DNA of 7,457 nt from Synergistales bacterium Syner_01 (lineage in GTDB: Bacteria > Synergistota > Synergistia > Synergistales > Aminobacteriaceae), in assembly GCA_001604435.1 (NCBI GenBank), contig LVBO01000026.1, forward strand, positions 1-7,457, read 5' to 3'. Numbering within the stretch: position 1 is the stretch's first letter; every line of letters starts with the position of its first letter. This document shows, one piece after another, positions 1 through 5,711 of the stretch. Under the pieces are notes generated by a model. The model saw nothing but the letters and a program-made list of their open reading frames with translations. It did not search any database and was not told the DNA's origin. Both the position numbers and the translations under genes were made by a program.

Positions 1-71
1 TTTTTTAAGCCGGGAGGGCTTTTTGAAACACTTCGGGATAAATGATCAGAGAAAAACACGAACCTGGACAT
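1..71 (-). CDS. Possible 5' end of a gene continuing beyond the left edge
   Basis: An ATG at 71 opens a stop-free minus-strand frame of 23 codons that runs off the window; the peptide begins MSRFVFFSDHLSRSVSKSPP. An AGGA motif lies five bases before the ATG, which is the main reason to consider it. It follows the exported-protein gene on the same strand after a 96-base gap, so it could be the next gene in that transcript. No family can be recognised from 23 residues, and so short an open frame could arise by chance. A small hairpin at 7-21 lies inside this reading frame. Confidence 0.3.
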   Translation of the reverse strand, partial: MSRFVFFSDHLSRSVSKSPPGLK

Positions 72-167
72 CCCCTTCCTGAATTGCCCCGTTTCAACGC
101 CTTCACGCGGTACGAACCGCACGAACCGGAAAAAACGGACCGGATTGTTGAGCTTGCCTTGTTGCAG

Positions 168-602
168 TTACTCGGAAATTTCGAAGAACGTATCCGAAAA
201 CACCCTGTCGAACAGAGATATTCGGACCGAATAGGATCCTTTGGGGAGAGGGGAGCCGTCCTCAAGAAGCAGGCAGAACGCCTTGGCTCCGCTTCCGGGA
301 TCGAGAACGACCTCCTGCGAATGAATCGGTCGCCCCCTGTAGTACCAACGTACCCGGATATTCTCGCCGTCGCCGGCTCTGGAGTACTCGAACCATAAAC
401 ACAACTGGCGCGTGCCGAAAGAAAAGGAAGAACCGGCGCCGACGGGTTTTATCCCGCCGTCCACCTCGTCGCACAAAACGATATTGTGGATTTCAAAAGA
501 ACCCGCAGCCTTCTTCGAACGAATCGCCCCGAACGAGACGGCGATCAGGGAGAAGATAGCGAGACCAACCAGAAGAAGAAATAACTTCCCGTCCCTGGAC
601 AT
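168..602 (-). CDS. Small membrane-anchored exported protein of unknown function
   Basis: Predicted protein of 144 residues from the ATG at 602. A GTG at 611 would add three residues, but the ATG is better placed behind the purine-rich GGTGGG. Residues 6-26 form one hydrophobic segment after a short charged start, consistent with an uncleaved signal anchor or a signal peptide with an unclear cleavage site. The rest (about 30-144) looks like a soluble beta-rich domain outside the cytoplasm. It has alternating hydrophobic residues, a WFEYS-like strand (about 70-74), RVRWYYRGRPI (83-93) and a closing segment PKGSYSVRISLFDR (120-133). That pattern, a glycine-serine turn leading into an R-V-rich strand near the C-terminus, resembles DUF2914-type and other small exported beta-sandwich proteins, but I cannot assign a family firmly. 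No catalytic motif is visible. The neighbouring ECF gene is divergent. Function is unknown. Confidence 0.8.
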   Translation of the reverse strand: MSRDGKLFLLLVGLAIFSLIAVSFGAIRSKKAAGSFEIHNIVLCDEVDGGIKPVGAGSSFSFGTRQLCLWFEYSRAGDGENIRVRWYYRGRPIHSQEVVLDPGSGAKAFCLLLEDGSPLPKGSYSVRISLFDRVFSDTFFEISE

Positions 603-719
603 TATACCCACCGCCCCAGAAAAAAAACAAGTGCAGAGAAAAAATACATCGCCGGGTTTCGACTTCCCCGATCATTCGAACAGTCCAGAAATAGATGGAA
701 ACAGCGTCCAGCTGGCTCT

Positions 720-748
720 TTCCGAAAGAACTCTACCACGAATACAAT
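720..748 (+). promoter_or_regulatory. Candidate sigma-70 promoter for the ECF S-subunit gene
   Basis: TACAAT at 743-748 (five of six matches to the -10 consensus) lies 17 bases after TTCCGA at 720-725 (a poor -35, three of six). It would start transcription near 755, giving a leader of about 90 bases that contains the hairpin at 771-823. This is assigned by eye and is tentative. Confidence 0.35.
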
Positions 749-770
749 GACGAGGCAAGCAGGAAATTCA

Positions 771-834
771 GGGCGCATCTCTCACCCGGCCGAATCGACG
801 CTCCGGGCGGAGAGCGATGTCCCCTCCAAGGAGG
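771..834 (+). promoter_or_regulatory. Structured mRNA leader just before the ECF gene's ribosome binding site
   Basis: A long imperfect hairpin can be drawn directly upstream of the ECF start. GGG 771-773 pairs with CCC 821-823, CATC 776-779 with GATG 816-819, TCTC 780-783 with GAGA 810-813, and CCCGG 785-789 with CCGGG 803-807, leaving a 13-base loop at 790-802. Immediately after it, CCTC 823-826 can pair with GAGG 831-834 around the loop CAAG, which would hide the Shine-Dalgarno AAGGAGG (828-834). Base 823 belongs to both structures, so they partly compete. This is the layout of a translational control element such as a riboswitch. It matches no known riboswitch class that I can recognise, and no ligand is proposed. 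Confidence 0.35.
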
Positions 835-843
835 ATGATTCCA

Positions 844-1338
844 ATGAACAGCACACACGCAAAAGAGGTCGCCCTCAAAGGGCTCCTCATCGGAGCGGTC
901 GCCGCGGCGACGATGCTCAGTATCCCCGTACCCGGATTCCGGCTCTACTTCAACTTCGGAGAAGGCATTATCTATCTTGCCGCGCTGCTCCTCGGTCCCG
1001 TCTGGGGCGCGGCGGCAGGAGGAATCGGCGCGTCGCTTGCCGACCTGCTGCTCGGGTACCCGCTCTGGGCCCCCTTCACCCTCCTGATCAAAGGCGCCGA
1101 AGGGTATATCGTCGGCCGGATCGGGCAACGGCGACCGGTTCTCGGGATCGCCGCCGGAGCGGCGGTCATGATCGCGGGGTATTCCACCGTCGCGGGCATC
1201 CTCTACGGATGGCCGGCAGTTCCCGTCGAAGCGGCGACCGACGTCGTCCAGTGCGGCATCGGCGCGGCGGCGGCCCTTGCAGCGCGCCCCGTGCTCAAAA
1301 AGGCGCTCTTTTCTTCTTCGGGATCACGGAGCTCATAA
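844..1338 (+). CDS. ECF transporter S component (DUF1393 / ECF-riboflavin-transporter S family)
   Basis: Integral membrane protein of 164 residues, probably the substrate-capture subunit of an energy-coupling-factor importer. S subunits bind a vitamin or similar micronutrient and work with a shared EcfA-EcfA'-EcfT module, which is not encoded here. The start is the ATG at 844 because AAGGAGG (828-834) sits nine bases before it; an in-frame ATG at 835 abuts the Shine-Dalgarno and is rejected. About five or six hydrophobic segments are visible (roughly 12-30, 42-58, 60-72, 78-94, 98-121, 131-149). Family-like stretches are FNFGEGIIYLAALLLGPVWG (36-55), then GIGASLADLLLGYPLWAPFT (60-79), then LIKGAEGYIVGRIG (81-94), the usual pattern of this family. 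The substrate cannot be read from the sequence; riboflavin, folate, pantothenate and other vitamins all occur among relatives. The gene stands alone, as S subunits served by a common energising module often do. Its last 44 bases overlap the end of the convergent gene. Confidence 0.85.
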   Translation: MNSTHAKEVALKGLLIGAVAAATMLSIPVPGFRLYFNFGEGIIYLAALLLGPVWGAAAGGIGASLADLLLGYPLWAPFTLLIKGAEGYIVGRIGQRRPVLGIAAGAAVMIAGYSTVAGILYGWPAVPVEAATDVVQCGIGAAAALAARPVLKKALFSSSGSRSS

Positions 1339-2158
1339 TCTCGTGCAAAGAGCGAACGACAGTTCGGTGGACGAAAGCGTCGAAGCCGTCCACCGTCGGT
1401 TCGCTCCTGCGGGTCACACCGTCGACCGCACCCGCCCCGACCAAAGCGCCGAGCATCCTGTCGATCTCCTCTTCATCCGGTCCGACCCACTCTCCGGCGA
1501 CAAGCGAGAGCATCGCGGCGAGCGCGTATCCTCCCCAATCCGAGACGTCGACCGGAAGCGTAAGCGAAGCCTGCGTCACCGAGAGGCAATGAGCGTACCC
1601 CGGAAGAATCGATGAGAGTTCCGAACGGAAGGCGCCCATACCGGCTTCATTCCCGCCGTCGCCTACCGCAAGCACGGGGATCCCCGCCGCGAGCGCCGGG
1701 GCCGCCGCATCGTCCAACGGCGCCGTGACCGTGGAGATGTCCTCGGCGCGCATGTTGTAGTACCGCCCGTCGGAAGCCCGCCCAAGGCGCTCAAGAAAGA
1801 CGACGAGCGACGGCGACGATTCGAGGATCTCCTCTCCCGTCTCGACCGAACGGACAACAGGCCCGTCCACCGCACGCGAACAGGCATCCAGAACCGAAAA
1901 ACACCGGGAGTCCGTATAGAGCGTCGCGCTTCGCCCGCATCGTTCCAACGCCCTGCCGAGCATCACCGCTCCGCCGGGACCGTCCGTCTCGGGAACGCCG
2001 CAGGCGGGAACAAAGAACCCCGTTACGATAGCCGCGGAGGGGGCGTTTTTCAACAGTTCGAGAGCCCGCCCGATGCACTCCGGCCGAAGAAGCCCTCCGA
2101 CCTTTCGTCCGGGCCGGTCGGAACCTATTACGGAACAAATGCGGCCGAAGCTCTCCAT
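1295..2158 (-). CDS. D-glutamate cyclase-like protein (DUF4392 domain)
   Basis: Protein of 287 residues that looks like a stand-alone DUF4392 domain, the C-terminal part of the mitochondrial D-glutamate cyclase DGLUCY, which converts D-glutamate to 5-oxo-D-proline. Diagnostic stretches in order: TGFFVPA (46-52), PETDGPGGAVMLGRAL (56-71), an ERxGRAxDGxYYNMR signature (123-137), GDGGNEAGMG (166-175), SDWGGYAL (206-213), and a C-terminal GAVDGVTRRSEPTVDGF (243-259). Compared with the family pattern as I remember it, the usual ERPG is ERLG here, and SNWGGYAL is SDWGGYAL; the core glycines and acids are kept. No signal peptide is seen, so it is probably cytoplasmic. The ATG at 2158 comes one base after the pfkA stop, implying co-transcription and probably translational coupling; no strong Shine-Dalgarno of its own is visible. 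The DUF1445 partner domain of the animal enzyme is absent from the window. The family call is firm, but the bacterial reaction is inferred from the animal enzyme. Confidence 0.85.
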   Translation of the reverse strand: MESFGRICSVIGSDRPGRKVGGLLRPECIGRALELLKNAPSAAIVTGFFVPACGVPETDGPGGAVMLGRALERCGRSATLYTDSRCFSVLDACSRAVDGPVVRSVETGEEILESSPSLVVFLERLGRASDGRYYNMRAEDISTVTAPLDDAAAPALAAGIPVLAVGDGGNEAGMGAFRSELSSILPGYAHCLSVTQASLTLPVDVSDWGGYALAAMLSLVAGEWVGPDEEEIDRMLGALVGAGAVDGVTRRSEPTVDGFDAFVHRTVVRSLHEIMSSVIPKKKRAPF

Positions 2159-2159
2159 A

Positions 2160-3122
2160 TCACACGCTCAGCTTGTCGACTAAGGCAAGAAGCTCGGGAT
2201 TCAGCTCTTTGGCGGCTTTCCAGGCGTCCTCCAAGGGGCAGAGCGCCATGTTGCCGCACACCGAACCGACCATAACCCCGTTCTTTCCCTGGAGCAGCGA
2301 CTCCACAGCGAACGAGCCCATCCTGGAGGCCAGAATCGTGTCCAGCGACGACGGGCTGCCGCCGCGCTGGATATACCCAAGCACCGTCACGCGGGCGTCG
2401 TACCCTCCGGTATCCTGAAGCTGGTTCCGAAGCTCAAGCGCCGACATCACGCCCTCCGCCAGGATGATCAGAGAGTGCGTCTTCCCGCGCTTCCTCGAGT
2501 AGTGCAGATGATCGCACATTTTTTTGATGTCGAGGGGGATCTCCGGAACAACGACGTACTCCGCCCCGGTGGAAACGGCCACGTCGAGCGCGAGGAACCC
2601 CGCGTCGCGTCCCATGACCTCCACGATGAAGAGCCTGTCGTGGCTGCTCGCCGTGTCCCTGAGCTTCTGCACCGCCGAGAGCGCCGTGTTCAACGCAGTA
2701 TCGTACCCTATGGTTACGTCGGTGCCGGCGATATCGTTATCTATTGTCCCCGGAATGCCGATCACCGGCAGTCCCATCGCGCACAGTTTTTCGGCCCCTC
2801 TGAAGGAACCGTCGCCGCCGATCACCACCAGCGCATCCACCTTGCGGTTCTCCATCTGCACAAGCGCAGCGCGAAGCCCGGCTTCCGTCTTGAAACGCTC
2901 GCTCCGCGCCGTGCGCAGGATCGTCCCGCCCCTGTGGATAATCCCGCCGACCGCGGCACGGTCGAGCGTGATGCACTCGCCGTCCATCAGTCCCTCGTAC
3001 CCCTTCATCACGCCTATGGTCTCCATGCCGTGATAGAGCGCCGTACGCACAACGGCACGGACTGCCGCGTTCATCCCCGGCGCGTCTCCCCCGCTCGTCA
3101 ACACCGCGATTCGTTTCATCAT
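2160..3122 (-). CDS. pfkA: ATP-dependent 6-phosphofructokinase
   Basis: Glycolytic enzyme that phosphorylates fructose 6-phosphate to fructose 1,6-bisphosphate in the cytoplasm. The 320-residue length matches bacterial group A PfkA (about 319-320). Visible motifs: the nucleotide-binding LTSGGDAPGMNAAVR (8-22), GGDGS (102-106), the catalytic PGTIDND loop (124-130, proton-abstracting Asp128), MGRDAG (170-175) for sugar-phosphate contact, PEIPLD (193-198), and IQRGGSPSSLD (251-261). Glycine in GGDGS and in PGTIDND indicates ATP rather than pyrophosphate as donor, since PPi enzymes carry Asp and Lys at these sites. The start is the first of two adjacent ATGs (3122, with 3119 as the alternative); GGGAGG lies 12 bases upstream, slightly far. 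The open frame extends upstream to 3248, but that part covers the terminator and is not coding. It is the first gene of a two-gene unit with the D-glutamate cyclase-like gene. The effector-site residues look complete enough for allosteric control, but this is not established. Confidence 0.97.
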   Translation of the reverse strand: MMKRIAVLTSGGDAPGMNAAVRAVVRTALYHGMETIGVMKGYEGLMDGECITLDRAAVGGIIHRGGTILRTARSERFKTEAGLRAALVQMENRKVDALVVIGGDGSFRGAEKLCAMGLPVIGIPGTIDNDIAGTDVTIGYDTALNTALSAVQKLRDTASSHDRLFIVEVMGRDAGFLALDVAVSTGAEYVVVPEIPLDIKKMCDHLHYSRKRGKTHSLIILAEGVMSALELRNQLQDTGGYDARVTVLGYIQRGGSPSSLDTILASRMGSFAVESLLQGKNGVMVGSVCGNMALCPLEDAWKAAKELNPELLALVDKLSV

Positions 3123-3146
3123 AAACTGTTCGTTCCTCCCGACACT

Positions 3147-3176
3147 AAAATACGGACACCGGATATAGTACCACAA
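3147..3176 (-). promoter_or_regulatory. Candidate pfkA promoter squeezed against the upstream terminator
   Basis: Read on the minus strand, TTGTGG (3176-3171) and TATTTT (3152-3147) are separated by 18 bases and would start transcription about 20 bases before the pfkA Shine-Dalgarno. Only about 50 bases separate the terminator stem from the pfkA start, so the promoter must lie here unless pfkA depends on read-through. TACTAT (3170-3165) is a second possible -10, but its -35 would fall inside the terminator stem. Confidence 0.35.
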
Positions 3177-3223
3177 AAAAGGCGAGGAGCGCGGATCGGG
3201 ATGTCCGCGCTCCTCGCCTTTTT
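3176..3223. terminator. Perfect 20-bp hairpin, bidirectional intrinsic terminator
   Basis: AAAAA plus a 15-base GC-rich arm (3176-3195) is exactly complementary to 3204-3223, with an eight-base loop at 3196-3203. Each strand ends its stem with a run of at least five T, so it can stop transcription both ways. On the minus strand it ends the transcript of the coiled-coil exported protein and insulates pfkA. No plus-strand gene ends nearby. Confidence 0.9.
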
Positions 3224-3251
3224 GGTTCGCTCGGTGTTCGGCGTTCAATAA

Positions 3252-3295
3252 GCCTTTTGCCCCATTCCGTTCGACGGAAGGGCGAGCGAAAAGGC
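3252..3295. other. Second extended hairpin in the 3' region of the coiled-coil protein gene
   Basis: An imperfect hairpin lies between the coiled-coil gene stop (3320) and the terminator. TTCCG 3265-3269 pairs with CGGAA 3275-3279 around the loop TTCGA. CCC 3261-3263 pairs with GGG 3280-3282, and G3259 with C3283. GCCTTTT 3252-3258 pairs with AAAAGGC 3289-3295 across a one-sided GAGCG loop. No T-run follows it on either strand, so it is not itself a terminator. It could protect the 3' end of the mRNA. Confidence 0.5.
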
Positions 3296-3319
3296 GTGCG
3301 TAGTGTCGTTACCGGTGCG

Positions 3320-4075
3320 TTACTGGCGCTGAAGCTCCTCGACGCGATGGGTAATGGTGTTCAGCTCGGCGTTCAGCTCGCTCAGCTTGCCCTCGAGTTC
3401 CCGCTTCTCGGCGTTGAGCTTCTCGATGCGCTTGATCAGGCGGTCGAGTTCGAGGCGGGCTGCGGCTCGGCCGGTGTACAGGGCTTCGGGATTATCGCGG
3501 GCAACGTCCCAAACAAAATCAATAGTCGACAGATTGATCGTCACGCTGCTGATAGCGCCCGCCATTGCAAAGCGAATTGTTTTCACTCCTTCAAGATAGG
3601 ACTTCCCTTTATTGTCATACCGCGGGAAAAAAACAAGCCCCTCGCGCTTGCCCTGGAAACCGAAGTTGAAACGCTTATCGTAGTCGGCCGGCGTCAGCTT
3701 GTTCTTCCCCACCCACAGAGTAAGGAACGAATCGAACGGGGCGAGATGCATCGACGGGCCTCTGTTGTCGAACTCGACATGAACTGGGATATACTCGTTG
3801 AGGTTGAGCCCGCTCAGCAGTTGGTACTTGTATTGCTCCATCTCGTTTTCGGTCCAGAGGTTCTTCTCGGCCTCCTGTTTGACGAGCGCCTCGATGTACT
3901 CCGCGGAGTAATAGGTCGCGCGCACGTCGAGTTCGCTTCCCAAATCGTTCTTATAAGATTTCGTCTGGCTCCAGCGCGCGAAAACCTTGGTATCCGCAAA
4001 AGTCGTAGCAGACATAGAGAAGAAAAGTACAATCACAAGGAGTCCACGGAACAGTTGGTTTCTGTTGAACGGCAC
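3320..4075 (-). CDS. Exported protein with C-terminal coiled coil, function unknown
   Basis: Protein of 251 residues. The start is GTG at 4075, chosen because GGAGG (4088-4084) lies eight bases upstream and the frame then opens with a clean signal peptide: basic N-terminus, hydrophobic core (about 11-21) and a likely cut after TTFA (residue 27). An ATG at 4079 is out of frame and too close to the Shine-Dalgarno. Residues 28-200 form a soluble domain that I do not recognise, with aromatic-rich stretches such as FARWSQTKSY (32-41) and FNFGFQGKREGLVFFPRYD (136-154). Residues about 204-251 are a charged heptad-like coiled coil ending in HRVEELQRQ. It is probably periplasmic or membrane-associated. 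It lies downstream of the SLH porin on the same strand but has its own promoter and terminator. The coiled coil suggests oligomerisation or contact with an envelope partner; a structural role is inference only. Confidence 0.85.
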   Translation of the reverse strand: MPFNRNQLFRGLLVIVLFFSMSATTFADTKVFARWSQTKSYKNDLGSELDVRATYYSAEYIEALVKQEAEKNLWTENEMEQYKYQLLSGLNLNEYIPVHVEFDNRGPSMHLAPFDSFLTLWVGKNKLTPADYDKRFNFGFQGKREGLVFFPRYDNKGKSYLEGVKTIRFAMAGAISSVTINLSTIDFVWDVARDNPEALYTGRAAARLELDRLIKRIEKLNAEKRELEGKLSELNAELNTITHRVEELQRQ

Positions 4076-4109
4076 ACATAACGCCTCCTCTTGGATAAGC
4101 TTCCTTGCA

Positions 4110-4115
4110 ATTATA
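4110..4115 (-). promoter_or_regulatory. TATAAT -10 element for the coiled-coil protein gene
   Basis: A perfect TATAAT reads on the minus strand at 4115-4110, about 35 bases before the GTG start, giving a leader of roughly 28 bases. No good -35 hexamer is present at 16-18 bases; that position falls in the T-run and stem of the porin terminator. Confidence 0.5.
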
Positions 4116-4128
4116 CAGGAGATATAAA

Positions 4129-4158
4129 AAAAGAGGAACCCTTTCGGGCTCCTCTTTT
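4129..4158. terminator. Intrinsic terminator of the SLH porin gene
   Basis: AAAAGAGGA (4129-4137) pairs with TCCTCTTTT (4150-4158) and CCC 4139-4141 with GGG 4146-4148. There is one A-C mismatch (4138/4149) and a TTTC loop. On the minus strand the stem is followed by a seven-base T-run, ideal for ending the porin transcript 45 bases after its stop codon. On the plus strand the T-run is four bases. Confidence 0.9.
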
Positions 4159-4202
4159 ATTCGTGTCTGGTGCGATGCTTCCGAATCCGACGAATTGCCC
4201 GC

Positions 4203-5711
4203 CTAGAAAGCGATGTGCGTTCTGAAGCGGATGAGGTTGTCGTCGTTGTTGACCGCTGTCTGCGCGTTCTCGATCTTGTCGTACAGAAGTTCGAAGGAGA
4301 GGCCCGGCGTATAGTTGTACTTCACGCCGAAGGTCCAGTTGGTCGTGTTGTCGGTCACACCGGCGATTTCGTTGCGGGCGTTCGCGACCAAGTAGCGCTG
4401 GAAGGTGCTCCACTGATCGGTCCACTTCTGGGAAAGATAGAAGAATATCGCGTTGTCGTAGAGCTGTCCCAGATTCGTTCCCGTCACCGTTGCGCCGTAG
4501 TTGTCCCACGGGCCGTCGGTCCATGCCTTGAAGTTCTCGTCGAAGGATCTGTACTCCGCCCACAGAGAGGTGAACTTCAGAGCGTCCTGTTTGATGTCGA
4601 CGACAGCCTGGAAAGACTTCGGCGTCTCGGTTCCGACGGTGTCGCCAACCTGTACTTCCTGTCCATAGTACGCAGCCTTAAGGGCGATGGAAGGAGTAAA
4701 GTTGACACCGGCGGCAGCCCAGTACACATGCTCGTCTTCTTTTTCGACGCCGGCGCCGTTAAGCGATGTAAGCACGTTGGAGTCGTACTTTCTCATGATG
4801 CCGTTGAGCGAGAGCCACAGCTGCTCGTTGAAATTGAACTTCGCACGCGCGCCGATTTCATAGTGCTCGATCGGCGAACGGAAGCCGGGCTCGGCAGTGC
4901 CGTCGGCAGCTCCGATTTCATCCGGACGGGACACGTAGAACGCGAAGTTGCCCATGGCGAACGGCTTGTTGAAGTAGAATCCGCGATAGCTTCTGTCGGT
5001 GAACATGGCGTCGTTGTCGACATAGAGTCCATCTTCGCCTTCCCAGTCATGCAGACTAAGTCCGATCGTCGCGGTGATGTCCCAAGGGAACTTCACATCG
5101 ATATAGTAACGATCGAATGCAAGCCCTCTCTCGGTACGGGTGGCATTGTCTCTTCTGTTTTCACGAATACGAGCGGTGAAGGTCACCTTGTCGTCGATAT
5201 ACTTCCGCATCCAGATACGATAACGGCTGATGTTGAACTGATTCGCGCCGCTCGTTCCGTAAAGCGCGGGATCCGTCATATTGTCGTTGCCGCCGAACTT
5301 CGCGTCGAAGCGGAATTCGCCCCAAAGCTTCCATCCGCCGAGGCGCTCCTCGATAACGGCGAGTCTGCTGTCGATCTTGTCGACCTTGACGCCAAGCGCA
5401 TCAAGCTCGTCCTTGAACTCGACAACAAGTCTCTTCAGCATTTCGACATCCTGCTTGCTGGCCTTGGTCATGTCGACCACTGCAAGAGCACGAGCTACTG
5501 CGGAAGCGGCTTCGTAACGGGTCATGGGCTGGTTGCCCTTGTAGGTGCCATCGGGATAGCCGGAAAGAACTCCCCGAGCGGCAAGCTGGCCGATGGCATC
5601 ATATGCCCAGTGATTCATGGGAACATCCATGAACGGGTTGACGTTGGCGAACGCAGGAGCGGCGAACGCAACAAGCGCGACTACCGCAACAAGTGCAAGA
5701 ATCTTTTTCAT
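4203..5711 (-). CDS. SLH-domain outer-membrane porin (OmpM-like)
   Basis: Exported protein of 502 residues. MKKILALVAV begins a typical signal peptide cut after AFA (residue 22). Residues about 25-78 form one S-layer homology domain (NPFMDVPMNHWAYDAIGQLA, then GVLSGYPDGTYKGNQPMTRY), which in this protein type binds secondary polymers of peptidoglycan. Residues about 83-125 are a coiled coil that would span the periplasm. From about 128 (WKLWGEFRFDAKFG) to the end, alternating aromatic and polar strands suggest a beta-barrel, closing with RFRTHIAF; a C-terminal Phe is the usual BAM recognition residue. The likely role is a general porin that also ties the outer membrane to the wall, as known for OmpM proteins of Negativicutes and similar proteins in Synergistota. 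The start is the ATG at 5711, with AAGGGGG ten bases upstream. The frame stays open to 6026, but that extension carries no protein-like sequence before the signal peptide. Monocistronic, with its own terminator; probably highly expressed. Confidence 0.92.
   Translation of the reverse strand: MKKILALVAVVALVAFAAPAFANVNPFMDVPMNHWAYDAIGQLAARGVLSGYPDGTYKGNQPMTRYEAASAVARALAVVDMTKASKQDVEMLKRLVVEFKDELDALGVKVDKIDSRLAVIEERLGGWKLWGEFRFDAKFGGNDNMTDPALYGTSGANQFNISRYRIWMRKYIDDKVTFTARIRENRRDNATRTERGLAFDRYYIDVKFPWDITATIGLSLHDWEGEDGLYVDNDAMFTDRSYRGFYFNKPFAMGNFAFYVSRPDEIGAADGTAEPGFRSPIEHYEIGARAKFNFNEQLWLSLNGIMRKYDSNVLTSLNGAGVEKEDEHVYWAAAGVNFTPSIALKAAYYGQEVQVGDTVGTETPKSFQAVVDIKQDALKFTSLWAEYRSFDENFKAWTDGPWDNYGATVTGTNLGQLYDNAIFFYLSQKWTDQWSTFQRYLVANARNEIAGVTDNTTNWTFGVKYNYTPGLSFELLYDKIENAQTAVNNDDNLIRFRTHIAF

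Noticed and set aside
7..24. Small hairpin AAGCC/GGCTT followed by five T on the plus strand, a possible terminator
   Set aside because: Only a five-base-pair stem, no plus-strand gene is seen to end here, and it may lie in a minus-strand coding region.
601..630. TTGTTT, 18 bases, then TATAAT on the minus strand overlapping the start codon of the exported protein gene
   Set aside because: Transcription would begin inside the coding region, after the ATG at 602, with no later start codon before the membrane segment; probably chance in an A/T-rich spot.
3123..3248. In-frame extension of pfkA upstream of 3122
   Set aside because: It would translate through the 20-bp terminator, and the PfkA family begins at the MKRIAVLTSGG motif.
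2475..3251. Long plus-strand open frame of 258 codons
   Set aside because: It is antisense to pfkA, which has unmistakable motifs on the other strand; long opposite frames are expected in GC-rich coding DNA.
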